DNA of 64,000 nt from Cepaea nemoralis (GCA_014155875.1 JACEFZ010026878.1:1-64000), one strand, 5' to 3'; shown: positions 46,729 to 58,371, numbered from the stretch's first letter. A program made the numbers and translations. The notes: generated by a model not told the origin, from the sequence alone.

Positions 46729-47622
46729 ATGGCCACCCCTAAACTTAGCACAACAGAATTAAAGGCAAGGGGGGAAGAAATGGGATTGGCGGGGTCTGCT
46801 CTAACGGATTACATACAGGAAGTGGAGAGAGAGTATCGTCAAGCAGAAAGGGAAGATCGAAAGGCCGAGCTGGAATTGAGAAGGATGGAGTTGGAACAAG
46901 CAGCTAAGAAATTGGAAGCTGAGCAAGCAGCTAAGAAATTGGAAGCTGAGCAAGCAGCTAAGAAATTGGAAGCTGAGCAAGCAGCTAGGAAATTGGAAGC
47001 TGAGCAAGCAGCTAGGAAATTGGAAGCTGAGCAAGCAGCTAGGAAATTTGAAGCTGAGCAAGCAGCTAGGAAATTAGAAGCTGAACAGGAAGCACAGAAA
47101 AGGGAGCACGAGTACCGGATAAGGGAACTCGAGTTGAAGAGTCAATCTAATGGAGAAACTGAGGGAGCAGTTGGAGGTTCCTCCATCCCAGGATCAACAC
47201 CAGTAGGTGGACATGGGTACCATGCTATGAAGTTTCCTTTAGCGGTCTACGAGGAGGACAAAGAGAAGATTGACCAGTACCTTCAACGCTTCGAGGCTAT
47301 GTCAGTTGCTATGGGTCTGGAGCGTAACAAATGGAATCTTAAGCTATCCCAGGGATTACGCGGGACCGGATACGAGGTTTATACTCGCCTGCCACCAGAA
47401 CATGAGAACAATTATGACGAGTTAAAGACGGCTCTGCTGAAACGTTCGAGGTTACGTCACATACCTACCGGAAAAAATTTCGAGCAGCGAAACGAGAACC
47501 CGGAGAGTTGTTTGCCGCCTACAGTTTGCGTCTTAAATCTTATCTCCATAAGTGGATGGATTTGGCTGGGTTCGCACATGACTATGAGAGTCTGGAAGAG
47601 CTCATGGTGGTCGACCAGCTGA
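46729..47622 (+). CDS. gag: gag N-terminal part (coiled coil), frameshifted
   Basis: Start chosen at ATG 46729 (MATPKLSTTELKARGEEMGL), since the upstream 23 codons look like leader sequence. Residues about 30-60 are charged. They are followed by seven 9-residue repeats QAAKKLEAE (27-bp units, about 46897-47090) that should form a coiled coil, and then the start of a capsid-like region (FPLAVYEEDKEKIDQYLQRF). A single-base loss near 47443 shifts the frame, so from there to the stop at 47622 the residues are not gag. The rest of the capsid-like region continues in the pol frame. The product would form the particle shell. Confidence 0.85.
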   Translation: MATPKLSTTELKARGEEMGLAGSALTDYIQEVEREYRQAEREDRKAELELRRMELEQAAKKLEAEQAAKKLEAEQAAKKLEAEQAARKLEAEQAARKLEAEQAARKFEAEQAARKLEAEQEAQKREHEYRIRELELKSQSNGETEGAVGGSSIPGSTPVGGHGYHAMKFPLAVYEEDKEKIDQYLQRFEAMSVAMGLERNKWNLKLSQGLRGTGYEVYTRLPPEHENNYDELKTALLKRSRLRHIPTGKNFEQRNENPESCLPPTVCVLNLISISGWIWLGSHMTMRVWKSSWWSTS

Positions 47623-50600
47623 AGAAGCAAATGTCTAAACCTCTCAGGACGTTCCTGGGAGAACAAGGAGCGGAACGTATTGACCTCGTGACTAAATTAG
47701 CAGAACGGTTCGTCGAGGTACATGGGGAGGCAGGGGAAAACCTTTCCACCAACACCAAAAGTCAAGAGAAACATGACAAGAAGAAAGCCAAAAACTCAGG
47801 AACCAAAAAGTGGGAACCTTATGTGCAAAAATCAGAGGATAGTTCAGAGAAGAAGAAGGAGGGAAGCAAGAGTACTTCAAGCTCTACACCTAAACGACCG
47901 TGGTCGGAGAAGTGGTGTTCAATTTGTAAGTCCCCCTCTCACAATACGAGGGACTGCAAATCGAAGGCTAAGAACCCTCACTTTGCAGCATGTCAAGTGA
48001 CTTCCAAGGAGGTTGTCACGGAAAATGCCAAGGTCAACAAGGAAGCTCGCCACCAGGAGAGCTCACTCAAGTCCGACAATAGAAAATCTAGGACAGGGAA
48101 CTGGTGCAACCAATGCAAGTCAAACACGCACAATGCTATTGACTGCAGGGGAAAGTCAGGAGACACTCAATTCGTCGTGTGCTCAGGAATAACTAAGGTG
48201 GAGCCCACCGAACAGGTCGAGGCCGAGGAAGAGACTCCAGACCAGGAAAAACCACCTGTAGTGGAATTGGTAGAGGTTAACGGTCGTCAAGTGGAGTGTT
48301 TATACGACACAGGACTGGACAGGGAGGCCGTGATTTCTGCGGATCTGGTACATCCAGAACAATTCACAGGTGAAACCTTGGATATACAGCCTGCACAGAA
48401 GAGTGCTGTAGTCATGAAGTTGCCCATTGCTAATGTGGAGATTCGGTCAAGGTACGTCACCGGCACCATCAAGGCCGCTGTATTGACCGATCCCATTTTT
48501 CCAGTCATCCTAGGTTGCCGGTATGTCTTTCTGGGAATGCCCAGGGAGCCAATCCATATGGGAGCAATGCAGACTCGCTCTCAGACGAAAACGGAAGAGG
48601 CAGACGCAATTGTGACTAACCCAATGCCGGGGGAGCTACGAACTGCCCAGAGTGAGGATGATACTTTACGTCCTTGCTACAAAAAGCTGCAGAAAAGTGC
48701 TGATCCACCAGGACGGGGGCAGTACTACATGAAGAATAGGATACTCTACAGGAGAGCAGGAAGGGGAGACAACCTATACGGTCAGTTGGTCGTCCCGAAA
48801 GCTCACCGGTCCCAGATTCTTCATATGGGGCATACCATCTCCTTTAGTGGACACATGGGTATTGCCGCCACCATGCAGCGGATTTCCTGCCACTACTATT
48901 GGCCGGGAATGACAGATGATGTGCGTCGGTATGTGAAGTCATGCCCTGAGTGCCAGAGGGTGGCACCGAAACACTGGACAGCACCGGTGGTGTTGGGTGA
49001 GATGCCCATCATGAACTCTCCTTTCGAGAGGGTAGCCATCGATATCGTGGGTCCACTTCCCAGGACTAGGAAGAGGAACATGTATATACTCACAATGGTG
49101 GATTGCTGTACAATGTGGGGTGAGGCTATACCGTTGACCACGATTGACTCGAAAAGAGTGGCGGACGCACTGATGGAGGCCTTTACCAGATTAGGCTTTC
49201 CGGATCAAATTCTGACGGACAATGGATCTCAGTTTTGTGGAAAACTCATGGAGGAGGTATTTAGGGTGTTTCACTCTAACCACATACATACCAGCCCTTA
49301 CCACCCTCAAGCCAATGGACAAGTAGAGCGTTTCAACGGCACGTTGATGACAATGCTCAGGAAATTAGCGCAGGAAAAACCTGATAGGTGGGATGAATAT
49401 ATCCCAGCAGCACTCTTTGCCTATCGGGAAGTTCCTCATGGCTCAACAGGACTACCACCCGCTACGTTGCTGTTTGGTCGTCCAATCAAAGGACCGTTGG
49501 AAGCCATGTTGAGGAGTTGGACTGAAGAGGGGACGTCAGAAGAAGTGAACTCATCCTATCAATACGTGGAGGAACTGAAAGAAAAACTCCACAAGGGATG
49601 GACTCTGGCAAATCAAAACTTGAAAAAGGCCAGGAAAAGACATGCGGCTTACTACAACCGTAGGTCTAAAGAAAGATCTCTAGAGGTGGGAGATAAAGTC
49701 TTGTTGCTACTCCCAACGGGAAACAACAAACTGGAGATAGGTTGGCAAGGACCATTTCCCGTGGAAAGGGTGATATCCAGAACCAACTATCAGATCCGGA
49801 TCCGGGGAAAGTCGAAGATTTTCCATATCAATCTCTTGCGGAAATACGAAGAGAGACCCGGAGACAAGGCAGCTCACCTCATGGCAATGGCAGTTGCAGT
49901 GGAGACAGAATTGGGAACCAGCGAGGACAGGGAATATCCCTTAGTACACCAGGAAACCTATAGGGATGTGCAAGTGAACCCTGATCTGACCTCCCAGGAG
50001 AGGGAAAGGATAACCCAGGTTCTCAAGTCTCATAAGGAGATACTGACTGATAAACCAGGACGAACGAGGTTGGTGGAGTTCGAGATGACTTTGACCACAC
50101 AGGAGCCTGTTCGCCAAAAGGTTTACCCAGTGCCATTCTCTAAAGACAAGGCCCTGGAGGAGGAAATAAAAAAACTGCTGGAGGATGACGTGTTTGCTCC
50201 ATCCACATCCCCATACAATGCGGGGGTAGTTTTGTTACGCAAACCAAGTGGAGAACACCGGTTGTGTATAGACTACCGACTTCTGAACAGTCACACACAA
50301 TTTCAGGTGGAACCTTTGCCGAATCCAACTCAGTTATTCGCTAGGCTCCATAAGGCTCGGTACTTTTCAAAGGTGGATCTGAGTCGGGGGTACTATCAGA
50401 TACCAGTCAAACCGGAGATTCGACCACTGTTAGCTTTCAGTACACCCAGTGGACACTACGAATTCAAGGTCATGCCCTTTGGACTCAGCAATGCACCCAG
50501 TGTGTTTACACGCATGATGAGGACTTTACTAGATCCGTTACAGGATCCGTCCATCATCTCATTCATGGATGATATTCTGATTTCCAGTGACAGCCTGGAT

Positions 50601-51209
50601 GACCACTTACAATCCTTGGAGAGAGTGTTTAATAGGCTCAAGGAAGCAGGACTTACTGCTCGTCCAACCAAGTGCATGATTGGTTACCATACTCTGGAAT
50701 TTCTAGGTCACACCATCACTCCAGGACACATTGTCCCAGAAGAGAAGAACCTGGAGAAAATCAGAAATGCACCAAGGCCAAAAACGAAGAAGGATGTGCG
50801 ATCTTTTCTCTCGTTGTGTGGGTTCTACCACAAATTTATCCCACATTTCACTGAACTGGGAGCTCCGTTGACCGAAACCTTGAAAAAGGGATTACCGGAT
50901 CAAATCATTTGGACACCAGAATGTGAGAATGCCTATAGTCAGTTAAAGGAGGCATTGGTCAGCAAACCTGTATTACAGCTCCCTGACCTTTCCAAACAAT
51001 TTGTGTTGAGAACAGATGCAAGTGCGATTGGAATTGGAGCCGCTCTGTTACAGGAAGGAAAAGACGATGCTTCGGTTTTGCAACCTGTGGCATACGCAAG
51101 TAAGAAACTTCTACAGGCGGAGAGGAATTATTCAACCGTCGAGAGAGAGAGAGTGCTTGTCCCTCGTATGGGCAGTGCAAAAATTCCAGCCCTATTTGTA
51201 TGGAGTTAA
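47508..51209 (+). CDS. pol: gag C-terminus and pol: protease, integrase, reverse transcriptase, part of RNase H
   Basis: 1233 open codons. Residues 1-75 complete a SCAN-like capsid region. Two CCHC zinc knuckles lie at 137-150 and 200-213 (C-x2-C-x4-H-x4-C). The protease active site YDTG is at 266-269, with VILG at 333. Integrase has its zinc-binding His/Cys set (H442, H449, C479, C482), catalytic D512, D571 and E607 (35 residues between the last two) and a GPF motif near 748. Reverse transcriptase follows, with SFMDDILIS (catalytic Asp 1021/1022). RNase H begins at D1170. A GA-repeat length change at 51140-51152 shifts the frame, and the last 20 residues are spurious. Integrase ahead of reverse transcriptase is the defining oddity. 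Confidence 0.95.
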   Translation: MFAAYSLRLKSYLHKWMDLAGFAHDYESLEELMVVDQLKKQMSKPLRTFLGEQGAERIDLVTKLAERFVEVHGEAGENLSTNTKSQEKHDKKKAKNSGTKKWEPYVQKSEDSSEKKKEGSKSTSSSTPKRPWSEKWCSICKSPSHNTRDCKSKAKNPHFAACQVTSKEVVTENAKVNKEARHQESSLKSDNRKSRTGNWCNQCKSNTHNAIDCRGKSGDTQFVVCSGITKVEPTEQVEAEEETPDQEKPPVVELVEVNGRQVECLYDTGLDREAVISADLVHPEQFTGETLDIQPAQKSAVVMKLPIANVEIRSRYVTGTIKAAVLTDPIFPVILGCRYVFLGMPREPIHMGAMQTRSQTKTEEADAIVTNPMPGELRTAQSEDDTLRPCYKKLQKSADPPGRGQYYMKNRILYRRAGRGDNLYGQLVVPKAHRSQILHMGHTISFSGHMGIAATMQRISCHYYWPGMTDDVRRYVKSCPECQRVAPKHWTAPVVLGEMPIMNSPFERVAIDIVGPLPRTRKRNMYILTMVDCCTMWGEAIPLTTIDSKRVADALMEAFTRLGFPDQILTDNGSQFCGKLMEEVFRVFHSNHIHTSPYHPQANGQVERFNGTLMTMLRKLAQEKPDRWDEYIPAALFAYREVPHGSTGLPPATLLFGRPIKGPLEAMLRSWTEEGTSEEVNSSYQYVEELKEKLHKGWTLANQNLKKARKRHAAYYNRRSKERSLEVGDKVLLLLPTGNNKLEIGWQGPFPVERVISRTNYQIRIRGKSKIFHINLLRKYEERPGDKAAHLMAMAVAVETELGTSEDREYPLVHQETYRDVQVNPDLTSQERERITQVLKSHKEILTDKPGRTRLVEFEMTLTTQEPVRQKVYPVPFSKDKALEEEIKKLLEDDVFAPSTSPYNAGVVLLRKPSGEHRLCIDYRLLNSHTQFQVEPLPNPTQLFARLHKARYFSKVDLSRGYYQIPVKPEIRPLLAFSTPSGHYEFKVMPFGLSNAPSVFTRMMRTLLDPLQDPSIISFMDDILISSDSLDDHLQSLERVFNRLKEAGLTARPTKCMIGYHTLEFLGHTITPGHIVPEEKNLEKIRNAPRPKTKKDVRSFLSLCGFYHKFIPHFTELGAPLTETLKKGLPDQIIWTPECENAYSQLKEALVSKPVLQLPDLSKQFVLRTDASAIGIGAALLQEGKDDASVLQPVAYASKKLLQAERNYSTVERERVLVPRMGSAKIPALFVWS

Positions 51210-51396
51210 GTTTCGGGTCCAGTCGGATCATCAGCCCCTGATGTTCCTGGCTACTTCTCAGAAGCTCAACGCACGTTTGATGCGGTGGTCGTTGTTACTT
51301 CAACCTTATAATTTCACCGTGGAGTACATTCCTGGGAAGGAAAATGTTGGAGCGGATTTCTTTTCAAGACACCCAGCTCCTGAAGAAGAAGAATGA
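51130..51396 (+). CDS. RNase H C-terminal part in the shifted frame
   Basis: Continues RNase H after the frameshift: CLSLVWAVQKFQPYLYGVKF, QSDHQPLMFL, NARLMRWSLLLQPYNFTVEY and IPGKENVGADFFSRH, then an acidic end and stop. The QSDH Asp and the DFFSR motif are typical of the Ty3/gypsy RNase H end. No integrase follows, confirming the unusual domain order. Confidence 0.9.
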   Translation: MQPSRERECLSLVWAVQKFQPYLYGVKFRVQSDHQPLMFLATSQKLNARLMRWSLLLQPYNFTVEYIPGKENVGADFFSRHPAPEEEE

Positions 51397-51442
51397 ATCA
51401 TATGGATTAAACTCACGGTGGAGAAGAGTGAGATGGACTATT

Positions 51443-51460
51443 CTCTTAGGAGGGAGCCTA
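51443..51460 (+). promoter_or_regulatory. Polypurine-rich tract before the 3' LTR
   Basis: CTCTTAGGAGGGAGCCTA ends exactly at the LTR. The AGGAGGGAG core is the likely plus-strand primer. It is short and interrupted compared with typical tracts. Confidence 0.6.
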
Positions 51461-53556
51461 TGTCACAAAATAACACCGTGTGTTTAACCGGTTGATTATT
51501 ATAGAGGATTTTCCGATTAAGCGGACGATCTGCCAGCGAAAACTATTTTTACTAACTGGAAAAAACAAAGCGGATGTCAAAATCCCAGGACAATATTTGT
51601 AGCTGCACGTGTACATCTCTAACGGATTTTGAAACATTTGGTGGTGATGGAGACAGATCCCGGCAGCGCCGTGGCAGTTTGTCAACATTTGAATACAAAT
51701 GGAAGCAGTGGGGTCAGCCCATATACACATTTGGTGGTGAGTGAGGAGGAAGTGAGTGTGCTGAATCATATATCACTTTGACTAGTCATAAACATATCAG
51801 AGGGAAAACGGAAGTACTTAGCACGGAAGTAACAGTACATATGTCAATTCTTGGTTTCCGGAACATCGAGAAGATTGACGGGGTTATTTGCAACTGTTGT
51901 TGGGGGTATCCAGGAACTCGCTGGCTTGTTTTGGGAATCAAAACCTGTGATGACAAATCTAACATGGAGGGAACCAGAGGGGGGATGGATCCCTGACAGG
52001 GGATGATCTGCCAATGTGCCACCTGTGTGGGGGGCATAAAGGATAACGTCACGTGGCCAACTTTGGTAGTTTGCCATATAAACCCGAGTTGGGACCAACT
52101 AGGGGGACTTGAAAATGCTCTAGTCGGAGTGCCAGGGCACTGCAGTGCTTAGTGGAAATAATATCTACCGTGTGTTAATTAGTGACTTAATTTTACACGT
52201 GCCTATAATGGCAGATGTAGATATGATTGATAGGACTGCAGTAGTGCCATTTAAGGTATAACCTATTATAATATTAGTTCTAATTAATATAGACTGTGGC
52301 CTTGTTAAACTATAGTGTGATGATTAGCACTGTTAGTGGAAACTAGTTAGAGTAGCATAGTGATATTAACTCTGCTAGTTAAGAATAGATTAGTGAAGTG
52401 TTGATAAGCTTTACTAGTTGAGAATTGAGTAATGAGGGATAATTGGGATCTTCCCGTAGGTGTCCCTGGTGAGCGGGGTTCCGCATTCTGTTTGCTGATG
52501 TTTTCTTTGTCATAGCCTGATTCGGCTCTAGGTGGGTAGCTAATCTGCTCTATGACTAAGTCTAGTTAGCTAAAGATCATTAAGCAAGGTGATAGGCTTA
52601 CACTCAGCCGAAAGGATCAGTGACTAGTACTATCACCAGATGTGTTGTTTCTATCCTAGGTTCCCTACCAGATCCAAGGAAACTCAACAAGTTTTTGGGA
52701 AAGAATCCAATCCCATTCGGAAGAACACCAGTTCAACAATCAATAAAGTTGCATACAGAACGTAACTAAAGCTAGAAGGAAGTTGATTCACCAAAGAGAG
52801 TGATGCGTACTGATGCACCACACAGCATCAGACAGTAGTAACGAACTGAAAACATTAAGTCTAATAATTACATAGTGTGATATAATCTCGTGTAATAGAA
52901 CACAAGACTTGATACTTGAGGCTAGATAGACACGAGGGAGGATCCAGTACAGTAACAATTAACATTAATGACTGTGTACACTACAAAGGACTTGTGCAGT
53001 TTTTTTTTAAGGAACGATAGGAACGGACATTGTATAGGGTGCAACCGGTCCATGATTAACTGTTAATACCACCGGTGTCTATTTCGGATGATCATGAAAT
53101 TGGATTACCAGAGGTCTACAGAGGCAAAGCAGTATCCGGCAAGATGGTTTCGGCACTGGGTGAGCTGTACATGTTCTGACGTAACGTGCTGTGGTCTATC
53201 CTTGCTGGGATCAGCTGACTGGGTTGTTGTCTGAGAGTCCGATTCTACACACTTTATAGAACACGTCACACATTTTCTTCACATACACGTCTCATATACG
53301 TTACACTTTTATTTTAATAAATTAATCTTTATTAATATTTAGAAGCAAGAGCTGTTGAGTAGGTTGCGTTGGGAAGTATGAGAGGGGGCATAGTACGACA
53401 GTGAGAGAGTGATAGGAAAAGGTGTCCATAGGCTGATGGAGTGTGTTGGACGGAAGCTGGTGGATTCTCCAGAATATTGAGAGGGAAAAAAAATATTATA
53501 ATGTGGGTGTCGGCTCTCTTCACTCCAGGGACGACACTGTAAAGGAGGACACGACA
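51461..53556 (+). repeat. 3' LTR, 2096 bp
   Basis: Near-identical to 44156-46250, beginning TGTCACAAAATAACACC. Transcript ends would form here. Confidence 0.95.
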
Positions 53557-54990
53557 CACATATTGATGTCGTAATACCTTATACCATATGTCCCAGGTGC
53601 GAAGTTTTATGTTCGACGAAGCTCATTCCTGATCTCTGTCACTGTCACTGTGTTTTCAACTGTAATGTTCTGGGCCTTACACCTATCTGAGGTAACCGCC
53701 TTGGCAAAATTTCGACCTCTCATGTCTGTCTGGTTGTTCTGCTCTAGATAGCGTTCAAAAAGGGCTTTGCCCTTATTCTCGTCAGACCTCTGCCAGATAA
53801 TGTCTGCACTTTGGAAGTCAGGAATACTTTTATTCTTGACTACCCCATTCATTCTTTTATATAGTCGCCAGAACAATTTCAGTGACTTGTCTGTGCTTAT
53901 TGTTTGACACATCTCTGTCCACATTTCATTTTAACGACTTTAACTAGGTATTTGAAATAGCTAACTTTTGCCTCCATCTCTCTTTCCAACTGTACGATAA
54001 GACTAGGATGGGCAACTCTGTTCTTCTTGGCGTTTTGCCATTTCCTTACAGCGCCACGATTACCGATCCAGGCCTTTTCCACCTCATAATTCTACCAAGG
54101 CGGCAGCTCCCAACTTTTATTTCCTGCCATGATGATTCCTGCAATTACCGCGCCTTAATTTACTCGCCACATTTTGCCTTGAACAGTGATACTTGAAGAT
54201 CTTGACTGTTAACTTGTGCTGCCTGATTCTGCCGTTCTCCACCAATATGCTGCAAGGGTGGTGGTTGCTGCCATAGTGCCGTAAGACACCCCTATAATAC
54301 TATAGTAAGTAAAGGAGCAACCAGGGCCAGATTATTAACACTGTCATCATCAGCTGGGCGACTTGGTGTCCTGGTGACACAGCCACTGTTAATACATACA
54401 AAGTCGCTCGCTGGTGTTCAGTGCCGCCTCGAACTCCTCCCCCTGCGTTTTGGAAGAAATGTAACCCCGCGATTTGTCTTTAGCGTTAAAATCGCCGCAG
54501 AAAATGATATTCCACTCATGACATAATATGTCACTCAGACGCTGCCATATCTGGGAATCCACATTCGCGTTACGGGCATAAACATTAACCAACACAAATG
54601 GTAGACCGCATTGAACTCTAACAGCCTGTATTTGAATCTCGTCACCCTCCCACCTGGACATGTCCAGCTCTGAAACCACTATGCTGTCTCGAAACATAAT
54701 CGCTATTCCCAGGTGTCGCCTGTCGTAATAACATTTGAAACCGACTATATGGAGTGAATTAACACCCAGTCTCGTCTCCCGAAGCGCTACTATATCGTTT
54801 CTTTATGCCAGGCTTTCCAAAATTGGGCCTTGTTGTTTTGCGCTGGCACAGTTCCATAAAAGATTACGCGTGTTCTTGAGGCCCAGACGGTCGCATTTTC
54901 GCCTGTGACGCCTGACTCCTGTCCGTCTCCCCTGTCTTTTACGTCTTGGACCTCATCGAGTCGGTGGTTTCTTTAACCTTTGTACGGGAC
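53557..54990 (-). pseudogene. I/Nimb-like LINE 5' part: endonuclease and start of reverse transcriptase
   Basis: On the minus strand from right to left: an apurinic-type endonuclease (LLWNCASAKQQGPILESLA near 54850, VLVNVYARNANV, IIFCGDFNAKDKSRGYISSK at 54389-54697); a linker with PPWYNYEVEKAWIGNRGAVR (about 54090); then LFWRLYKRMNG, LFERYLEQNNQTDMRGRNFA and TEIRNELRR (53607-53924), ending at the LTR insertion with an APG-type motif near 53590. It supplies the endonuclease region that the palindrome copies lack. Several stops and frameshifts. Confidence 0.85.
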
Positions 54991-56060
54991 AGAAAACGCT
55001 GGTCTGCCATGAAGAAGAAAACCAAACATACTGAACACCACTAGTGTACTACACAGTAACCTAAACACTCAGGATTGATTCGCACAGATGCACGAAGCTC
55101 GGTTGCACCGGCGAAAATCTTGAGGCGAAACTCCTGGTTTACATCCTCGCGAAGAAATCACACGCACGAGATGAAATTATCCATCCCTTACGTGACAAAA
55201 GGAGCGGTTTCAAAACACACAACCGCCCGCCGCCATATTGCCCAGAAGTCAAGCGACTTTAGTTGGGACTGTTCTTTAGACCAGCTTATTACTCTTTTAC
55301 ACAGTGGACGACAACTAACTCTTTCTTCCTGTTGCTTCCACTCGGCTATTATCAGTGCAAACAACTACTCAATCTAACGCTTGTTTACATTTGCACACTG
55401 GCGTCCTCTGAATATTAACATAATGTCACTTGTGAATCCTCTTATATTGTGGGATATTGCTGGATATTGTCAAATATGAATTGTATTGGAGTTTATTTCG
55501 TGGGAATCACAGATCTAGTGCTGTGCATTGTCCATCCTATAGACGTCTACTTGATGACTTTGTGATTTCTCTAACCTGTGTCTTCTCTAAATTGCATGTA
55601 TACCTAAGCTGCCTCGTACCTCAATGAGGTTGCGCTTTCTTTCCGATTCAGAACGACTACTCTTGTTGTGAGCTACAATGAGTATTTTTCACTAGAGCAC
55701 ACTGGATTAACCGCCTGATTGGCTTTCTGGGCATGTTACGTATTTCTGTAGCGTTAAAGTTTTCAGTTGAAATGATGTATAAATGTCCTTAGCTGTTTAC
55801 GTCTCGTCCTCCAGGCATATTTACCCTATCTAGATACCTAACCATTATGACGATGGTGATGATTGTGATGGTCATGATAGTTTTGCTGATGATGTAATGA
55901 AGATGCTGATGGTGATGATGATGTTCTTTATGATAGTGATAATAATGCTGGTGATGATTATGTTGTTGCTTATAATAATAGTCATTGGTTATAATGATAA
56001 TGCGTTACTTGGTGCAGAAGCAATTTCAAGCAATTTGATACTTTACTGATTCACTACCGT
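54991..56060. other. Mostly unannotated; scattered GAT-type repeats
   Basis: No recognised gene. Imperfect GATGGTGATGAT runs at about 55850-55960. Confidence 0.4.
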
Positions 56061-56064
56061 GGAC

Positions 56065-56925
56065 ATGTATCGTCTGAATGGAACTACCCAGGCCTGCCGT
56101 GGGACACTGTATCGTATAAATGGAACTACCCTGGCCTGCCGTGGGACACTGTATAGTATAAATGGAACTACCCAGGCTTGCCGTGGGACACTGTAACGTC
56201 TGAATGGAACTAACCAGATCTGCAGTGGGACACTGTATCGTATAAATGGAACTACCCTGGCCTGTTTTGGGACACTGTAACGTCTGAATGGAACTACCCA
56301 GGCCTGCAGTGGGACACTGTATCGTCTGAATGGAACTACCCAGGCGTGTTTTGGGACACTGTATCGTCTGAATGGAACTACCCAGGCCTGCAGTGGGACA
56401 CTATCGTCTGAATGGAACTACCCAGGCGTGTTTTGGGACACTGTAACGTCTGAATGGAACTACCCAGGCCTGCAGTGGGACACTGTATCGTCTGAATGGA
56501 ACTACCCAGGCGTGTTTTGGGACACTGTATCGTCTGAATGGAACTACCCAGGCTTACTGTGGGACACTGTATCGTCTGAATGGAACTACCCAGGCTGTAC
56601 TGTGGGACACTGTATCGTCTGAATGGAACTACCCAGGCTTACTGTGGACACTGTATCGGTCTGAATGGAACTACCCAGGCTTACTGTGGAACACTGTATG
56701 GTCTGAATGGAACTACCCAGGCTTACTGTGGAACACTGTATCGTATGAATGGAACTACCCAGGCTGTCTGCGGAACACTGTGTCGCATAAATGGAACTAC
56801 CCAGGCTGTCTGCGGAACACTGTATGGTCTGCATAATGGAACTACCCAGGCTGTACTGTGAAACACTGTATCGTATGAATGGAACTACCATGGTCTGCCG
56901 TGGGACACTGTATTGTCTGCATGTT
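56065..56925. repeat. 42-bp minisatellite
   Basis: About 20 units (TCTGAATGGAACTACCCAGG, then CCTGCAGTGGGACACTGTAT). The period is a multiple of three, giving SSEWNYPGLQWDTV repeats in one plus frame (56428-56622). Small indels shift the frame between blocks, so coding is unlikely. Confidence 0.95.
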
Positions 56926-56929
56926 GACA

Positions 56930-57955
56930 TTTCGTGATTTATTTCATTTCATTTATCTTCCGCAATTTTAATGCCCGGCAAGCGACACCGGAAGAAGGTC
57001 TATACTTCTAAAACATCGCACACAAGGAAGCAAGTATCTCACATTTTAGCAGACATTTTTAGTTAAATTGGTACTTTTCATATTTTAGACATGGCAACTC
57101 CCTCTGGTTTACGACCTTCAATATTTTCATTAAATAATAGTTTTAAACAGTTTTTGATTATAGTTATTCTGATTTAAAGGACTTTGTGAAGGATTCTAAA
57201 CTGACAGCACACAGTTAATGTGGTTATTCAGTTACAATAAATTATTTAGCTGGGAGTTATAATGGAAAAGAAAACTAACAGTGGAAGTTCGTCATCATGA
57301 CGAATAATGCTTGCTCTAATGGGCCACGCTTGTGCTCCAAAGTTTGCTTTGCAGCCTATCAAAAATACTCTTAGTAGTATTTTGTAAATAGCAATAAACA
57401 GAAAGGGCATATATTAATTGTCAATCTAGAGCAAATATGCCAAGTATTTTCCGGATTTTCTCGATTTTGTGTGAAAATCACATGCTTCAAAATATACAGT
57501 TATAATTATTTGTAGGTGGTTTTAATGAGCAATTATTATGATATTGGTGAAGAAAAGGGGTGTTCTTATCATTATTCAGTAAATTTAACAAGATTATCTT
57601 CAATGAATCAGAAACCAATTTGAACAAGTTGAACCAATTCTGATGTACACAAGCGAATCATTGACACTTAGCAGACTCTTGGTGTATTAGCGGATATGTA
57701 GTGTTATAGAAGAATGCTATGATCATAGTGGACGTAAAACAAAAGTAGTGAATATGTTTTGAAATAAGTTGACCCACAATAATTACTCCTATACAAAGTA
57801 ACAGTTCACATTCTGTAGGCATGTCACGTGAAGGGGAAATCTAGAGTTTGCGTGACAACACGAAAGCTGGAGTACGTCGTGACAACGGTAAAGCTGGAGT
57901 ACGTCGTGACAACACGAATGCGAGCAGTTGGTCAAAGACAGAGTAGAGGAAGTGC
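56930..57955. other. No gene recognised
   Basis: AT-rich sequence. A short duplicated stretch CTGGAGTACGTCGTGACAAC occurs twice at about 57870-57915. Confidence 0.4.
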
Positions 57956-57958
57956 AGT

Positions 57959-58064
<106 letters not shown>

Positions 58065-58371
58065 TTTTTCTCCGCGTTTCCATCCTGTTTCAGGATATTG
58101 CGGTCAATATCAGCATCTTTCAGCTGTATGTTGATTTCTAAGCGCTAGATTACGCTCATCAGCTACGCCACGGCTTTCTGAGTGACCGGCTCCATACTCT
58201 CATAAGTCACTGGAACGACTCGAACCGCTTCCAATTCTCGTGCGCTCACGTCAGCCACGAGAGTATTTGGGGTTACGGAGAAAGCTGCTATATATGTATT
58301 TCATTGTCAACAGTCAGTGATATGCGGCATAAAATATTAAAAAAAAAACTATATATGCATATATAACCTAC

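Larger units (their letters stand above)
44156..53556 (+). mobile_element. Ty3/gypsy retrotransposon with integrase before reverse transcriptase (Gmr1-like order)
   Basis: A complete 9.4-kb element: LTR, primer binding site, tandem leader repeats, gag, pol, polypurine tract, LTR. The domain order is gag - protease - integrase - reverse transcriptase - RNase H, the order described for Gmr1 elements and unlike most Ty3/gypsy elements, where integrase is last. LTRs are about 99.3% identical, so insertion is recent. Two frameshifts (about 47443 and 51140-51152) break the coding region as sequenced. No envelope gene or chromodomain is seen. Confidence 0.95.
44151..53561. other. 5-bp target-site duplication of the LTR element
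   Basis: CACAT at 44151-44155 and again at 53557-53561, immediately outside the two LTRs. The duplication falls within LINE coding sequence. Confidence 0.93.

Noticed and set aside
47508..47622. Programmed gag-pol frameshift at the overlap
   Set aside because: Capsid-like homology continues across the break in the other frame well before the zinc knuckles, so a base loss explains it better than a recoding site between gag and pol.
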